In this document: one piece after another, positions 59,001 to 64,000 of the stretch
Layout of the letters: every line of letters begins with the position of its first letter
Numbering within the stretch: position 1 is the stretch's first letter
Assembly: GCF_040939455.1 (NCBI RefSeq)
Contig: NC_134108.1
Location: forward strand, 21,171,501 to 21,235,500
Length of the DNA: 64,000 nucleotides
Direction of reading: 5' to 3'
Source of the DNA: Microcebus murinus
Lineage: Eukaryota; Chordata; Mammalia; Primates; Cheirogaleidae
Notes under the pieces: model-generated
What the model was told of the DNA's origin: nothing
Database searches by the model: none
The model's input: the letters and a program-made list of their open reading frames with translations, nothing else
Translations under genes and position numbers: made by a program

Positions 59001-62000
59001 ATTAGCTCAGACCACTGGAGGCATCATTTAATCACTAACTGAGTGAAAAATCACTTAGGACAAATCATCAAGGCTGGTTACGTTCAGTTTCTACTTAAAT
59101 ATCTTTTTATTTTTTAGGGAGGCTTGTTCCACTCTTGGATATTTCATTTATGAGAGGTTTGAGCCCTCTGCAGCTATTCAGAACAAGTTTACTCAATGTC
59201 TTTCATGACCAATCCTACAATTATTTAAAAATAGCAATCATGTTCCCCTTAAGTATCTTTTCCTAAGGCTAAATATTCCTGGTTCCTTCTACTGGACCTC
59301 ATATGATGTTGTTTTCATTTTTATTTTATTAATCTCTTCAGGGATAAGGTTGCTAATGTCTGAAATTTACTCCAGGCTATTGTTTTTTGATGAATCCTCA
59401 AAACCAAACTGCTTATCTCCGGTTACTTTCCAGAAGACAGCCTCTTACCAACTGGTTTAGAAACATTCTGCAAAAAAGACATGGCCATGCTTGCGGAGAC
59501 TTTTTAGGTAGTATAATTAGAACAGAGTTGGAATGTCTAATACTGCAATACAAATTGATGTTAACAAATACAATTATTGAGATTCTGGTATGTGTAAGAT
59601 TTACGGGACTATAAAGTAGAATATAAATATAGACTATAAATGTAAATCGAATATGACATATAAAGTCACTATTCTTATCATCAAAACTTTTATAATCTAC
59701 TATATTGAGGAAAAGAACTATTCAAGGCAAGCAGTAATGAAAAGAAGCAGGTTAAGTACCACAAGAGAGGTATATAAAAAGTACTGAGGAGGTACATCAG
59801 CCCCGGCAAGGTTTCATGGCAGAAGGGATACTTTACTTAGGCAAATTCACCAGTGTGGAAAAGTGTCAAGAGTGTGTTTTAAGAGAAGTATCTGATTTGA
59901 GGGCAGCATAAAATGCATATTAGTGAATGTTGGTGAAAAAGTTAGGAAGATTGGGATATAGGATATGGTCTAAGGATTTGTATTCCAGTTTAAGGAGTTT
60001 GTTTCTAAAATGATAAGTCATGGTGGCTTGTAATGTACACCATTGAGAGGTTGAATTTAGCAGTTCCATAACTACCAACAGTTTAATGAAATTAAAAAAA
60101 AACAGATAAAGATATGTATGTGAAAATTTTTATGCAGAAAAAATTCAATTGCATTTATAAATAGCATCAGATATATGTATTTTGCATATAAGACATTGGG
60201 TTTGAATTGGCACATTACTATTATACACTGTCTGTGTCCTGGACACCCAACAATAGCAAAGATGAGGACTTTAATCATAAAGGTAAAGTACGTGTATTGC
60301 TGGTGGACATATTGGTATAGTTATATCTGTGCCACTTATATATGCCTTTTCTACTTTCCACTTTTTGTTCATATAAATGACAAGTCATGCTGATAGGCTT
60401 AGCTCAAATGATTGTCATTTTTTTATAAAGTAAATTAACCTTTTCTTCAATTTTTATTTTTCTGTTAACTAAAGATAGGGGTATAGAATATTGAAAAGTA
60501 CTTGCATGCATGTGTGTTACTTGTAAGAATGTCATCTACATAGTACCCTATAGTACACAGAGTTTTGTTGCATATTAATAACAATTTAAAAAAATATTCT
60601 TCCTTGAGATCTAGACTGCCTTTAGTATCTTCGAGAAAACTCTCTTAATTTGCCTGCACTGACTGCCTATTCCCCAAAATGAAGAGTAAAGAAGGTGAAT
60701 ATTGAAACAGGCATATATTTCATAGAACAAGTGGACCTATATACAGAAGTAATATATTAAATGAAAACTGAGAGTTAATAACTATACATTACTAAAACAA
60801 AAGTTATCATTTCCTAAGTGGGTACTTTGATTTTGGAACTCTTATTTTAATCATTATGGAAATTAATGTGTTTTAGACTTAACTCTAGTCACACTTTCAG
60901 TCTCTGGAGAAGTGTACAGGACTTTGTCAGGGACTAGGAAGAATGAAAAATACTACATTGTAATAAGATAACATAAAGTTCATTAATTTTCAATTTTACT
61001 TTTATGCATGTGGGAGCACTGCTGTTTCACTAATATGCTTGATTATAGGCCATCTGAGCACTTAGTATTATTTAGATTTTTATCCAGGGCCTATTCTGAA
61101 GTATTAAATATAGATGGAGGCTGAAAAAGAAGGTATACTCTTAAACACTTGAGTACTGTGTAAATATTTCCATTTGCAGAATATATTGACTTTTGCCTAG
61201 AGCTTGAATGGTATGAGGTGATGATACCTGATCTTGTTATTATTGTCTGCAGGAGAGAATGAACAGTATTTGTACCACCTGTAGGTCCTTGGACCGTCTT
61301 AGGTGCAGGGGCTGGACTTTGTCTAGTTATCTACTCTTTAAGGGATCAAGGCACTGGTAATTTGTACTGAAGGCCACTTACTACAGAGAAGGTTATAGTT
61401 TTTTGTGCAGTTGTAAGAAAAATAAAGTCATTGGGCTTGGAAATACTGAAGTAGAAAAAAAGTCTCATTGGAACCAAAGATTGTGAAGTATGTAGGTAGG
61501 TAAGTTTTTCACGAAAGGTTCATTCATTCATTCGTGTGTATTCGTGTGTGTGTAATGCACTCTGTCTTCATTCCTGTATATGTCTGTTCACTCAGTGAGC
61601 TCTTTGCCTTTGTGCTTCAGCTATTTCATTTTGAGCTGGGCTCTGATTTGGGGCAGTACTGGCTCTAGAGGAACCATGTAATCGTTCAATGTACAATGGA
61701 AATTGGATGTGGACCTCAGAAAGAAGAGAGTCTTGATCATTTTGTCATTGCTTTTCTTGGGAGTCAGTTTTCTGGGAAAATAACAAATGATTGGTGAAAG
61801 CTCCTTTAAGAAGAGTATTACTCAATTTGGATATTGTGAGAGGAGAGTAAAAACCTAGTATGCCCTTCTGGATATTTTTAGAGAGGAGGCCAGCTTGTGA
61901 AATAAGCCAGACTATCATAGCCTATCATATCAAAGACTTCTCAAAGTCTAGGAAAATGTGGAGACTCTTGAGATAGAGATTTGGGATCTCAGAAGCATGG

Positions 62001-63584
62001 AGGCCCAAATATTATAGTTAACGATTTACTTTTACTTTCATATTCAAACTATACTTCTAAATGCAACCAATTCTGAATTAAATAATGAGCTTTAAAAGGA
62101 TTAACTTGGGAAACTTCAAGTCTCAATCCTTTTCATTGAATGAAATAATATATCTTATTAGGTTGGAATTGTGCACTCTCAAAATTAAAGCATTTAATTT
62201 TCTTTTTCTGCAGTCGCTAAAAAGAAAGTGTAAAATATATTATCCTGCAAAACATCCTTTGATCTTCTTGGTTTGTTTGTACTCTTCCATGATATAAAAG
62301 AGATGTATTCGAAAATAGCAGCAGTAACCTAAAGAACTCATAGTTTATTTTTCTGGCTTATATTTTCAATTATGTGTGTATTCACAAATTTTACTGCAAT
62401 CATACTGGTCTTTATATCCCCGGTCTATACTAAATTTATTGTAATACTGATTTCATTTAGTCTGTAATTAGGATTATAAAATAGGATATTTAGTCATTCC
62501 TCCTTTGTCTTTTCCAAGTACCATCATCAGCAATTAAGTATAAACCAGAGAGCATGAACTTTGAATGTAATCTTCATTGAGCTTAGACAGTATTTGGGCA
62601 GTCACATGCAGTTTGTGGAGCGTTAATTATAGACCATTGATAGATGATTTGAAGGAATAAATAAAAGTATGTTGTAATCAAAAACACAAGAATTGCGTCA
62701 GAGATTTAATGGGTGAAAGAATGATATGAGGGGAAAAATTTGGTGTGGGACCACTCAGGAGATAGGTGCCCACCAGTGTTTCCTAGGGTTAGACAGACTG
62801 AAATCAGTTTTATCGTCAAGAATTCTTCTATACAGTTTGGGAAGCTTGCAGAAGTTATTTAAAAGTTGCTGTATTCAAGCTAAGTAAGTAAAACAGTTGG
62901 ATGTGATTATTTCTTTGCAACCCCCCCCCACCTCCCGCCAGGCACCCACTTAGGGGCACTGGCTACTAAGTAGTAAAGAAGGAGTGATTTTAGTTTGGAG
63001 CCAGGAGATTGGGAATGGGAAGGGTTTGGGATTCCTTTTCAACAAGATAGAAAGAAAACCCTCTGAGGTCCCTACAACTATGCAAGTCCTGAATTAGTGA
63101 TAATTTCAGTTCTCTGAGCCTATTTCTTGTGAAAATGGGGATAGAAATATATATGAAGTAAATGATAAACTCTAATGTACTATGCTTATTTAAGATATTA
63201 TGTGACAAAATATTCAACTATGTTATTCAAATGTTTAGAAAATAAGGCAACAGAAAAAGTACTGAGGGCCTTTGCATCCCTTTAAAGCCGGTAAACGTAG
63301 GTTACCTTTAATATCGCCTTAGGTAGTAAATGACTGGATAGGACAACTAACATTTATTAAATTGTAAAGTCTTTTATGTGCCTTTATTTAACATATACAA
63401 AATTTCAGTAACCTGTTAAAAATGCAACTTCTTTATCAAGGATTATGAAGTTCATGAAAGCATCAAATGATTTGTGTTAATTCTTAAGATTCATTTACTT
63501 GTGAATTCATCGGTTATAATGCAGTGCACATTTTAAGTATTATGATACTTATAAAATTCTAAGTATATTTTTAAAAATAGATGC
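56062..63584. other. Repeat-poor stretch, probable intron; no gene seen
   Basis: Over about 7.5 kb I recognised no Alu, L2, MIR or MaLR copy. A weak CR1/L3-like trace may lie at about 59120-59310 (GTTCCCCTTAAGTATCTTTT, CTGGACCTCATATGATG). Open frames on the minus strand at 56613-57160 (104 and 78 codons) show no domain. Low-complexity spots include a C9 run at about 62921-62929 and a CATT/GTGTGT tract at 61521-61553. Confidence 0.45.
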
Positions 63585-63790
63585 TATTTTTTAAGATTGT
63601 TTTAGGTTCACAGCAAAATTGAGTGGAAGGTACAGAGGTTTTCCATGTACTTCCTGTCCCAACATATACACACCCTCCTCCACTATCAAAGTCTTGCACC
63701 AGAGTGGTACATTTATAACAATCCAAGAACCTACATTGGCACATCATGATCGCCCAAAGTCCATAGTTTACATTATTTTAATTCATGTCC
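63585..63790 (-). mobile_element. Ancient L1 3' UTR fragment, minus strand
   Basis: TGTTTTAGGTTCACAGCAAA, ATTGAGTGGAAGGTACAGAG, CACCAGAGTGGTACATTTAT and CCCAAAGTCCATAGTTTACA are the reverse complement of an old L1 3' UTR. Beyond 63790 the match is lost, and the last 210 bases hold nothing I recognise. Confidence 0.8.
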
Positions 63791-64000
63791 TGATGTGAAA
63801 CATTGCTTAATTCAGACCTTAGAGTTGATCATGTTGGCGCAGTGTAACATCTGTGATATTTGTTCACCATGAGAAGAGAATCTATAATTTGTTTTGTAGT
63901 TGACAGTCTGTCTCAATCTGAACAAACTGAAATTAACCTATTTCAATTTTTTATTTCAAAATGGTTGTATGGTACATTATGGTCTTATTTTTTAACCATT

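Overview
The window is 64 kb of primate nuclear DNA with no complete protein-coding gene visible. The best organism evidence is the Alu population. At least four copies (about 16664, 29953, 51743 and 52737) carry an extended AT-rich linker around AATTAATTGGCCAACT between the two arms, which I associate with Alu elements of strepsirrhine primates (lemurs, galagos, lorises). Together with MIR, L2, MaLR LTR-like and L1M debris, this indicates a lemur-like genome. The species cannot be named from the sequence.

Layout: positions 1-44,200 look like intergenic (or distal upstream) DNA. They begin with the 5' end of an L1 on the minus strand (1-1844), followed by old L1 remnants, Alus, MaLR LTRs, MIR, L2 and hAT/Tigger-type fossils, with low-complexity TG, CT and G-rich tracts between them. 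No splice-supported exon chain was found here, and the open frames are short and mostly fall in repeats.

The main functional landmark is a CpG island of about 3 kb (roughly 44,215-47,330) in two GC-rich lobes. It has a CCAAT box, a CRE-like TGACGTCG, GC boxes, a GGAA-repeat tract and several strong plus-strand splice donors (45926/7, 46090/1, 46382/3). I read it as the promoter and alternative first exon(s) of a gene running rightwards, with 47.5-64 kb as the start of a long first intron. The gene is not identifiable: the candidate exons are 5' UTR-like or contain at most 50 codons. A minus-strand or bidirectional transcript is not excluded.

The right part (47.5-64 kb) has fewer recognisable repeats than the left, notably at 47.5-51.0 kb and 57.2-63.5 kb. 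It holds homeodomain- and TCF/LEF-like motif clusters that could be intronic enhancers. I found no exotic system, CRISPR array, tRNA gene or rRNA gene. Repeat calls rest on recognition of family consensus features by eye, and subfamily names are given only where I am reasonably sure.
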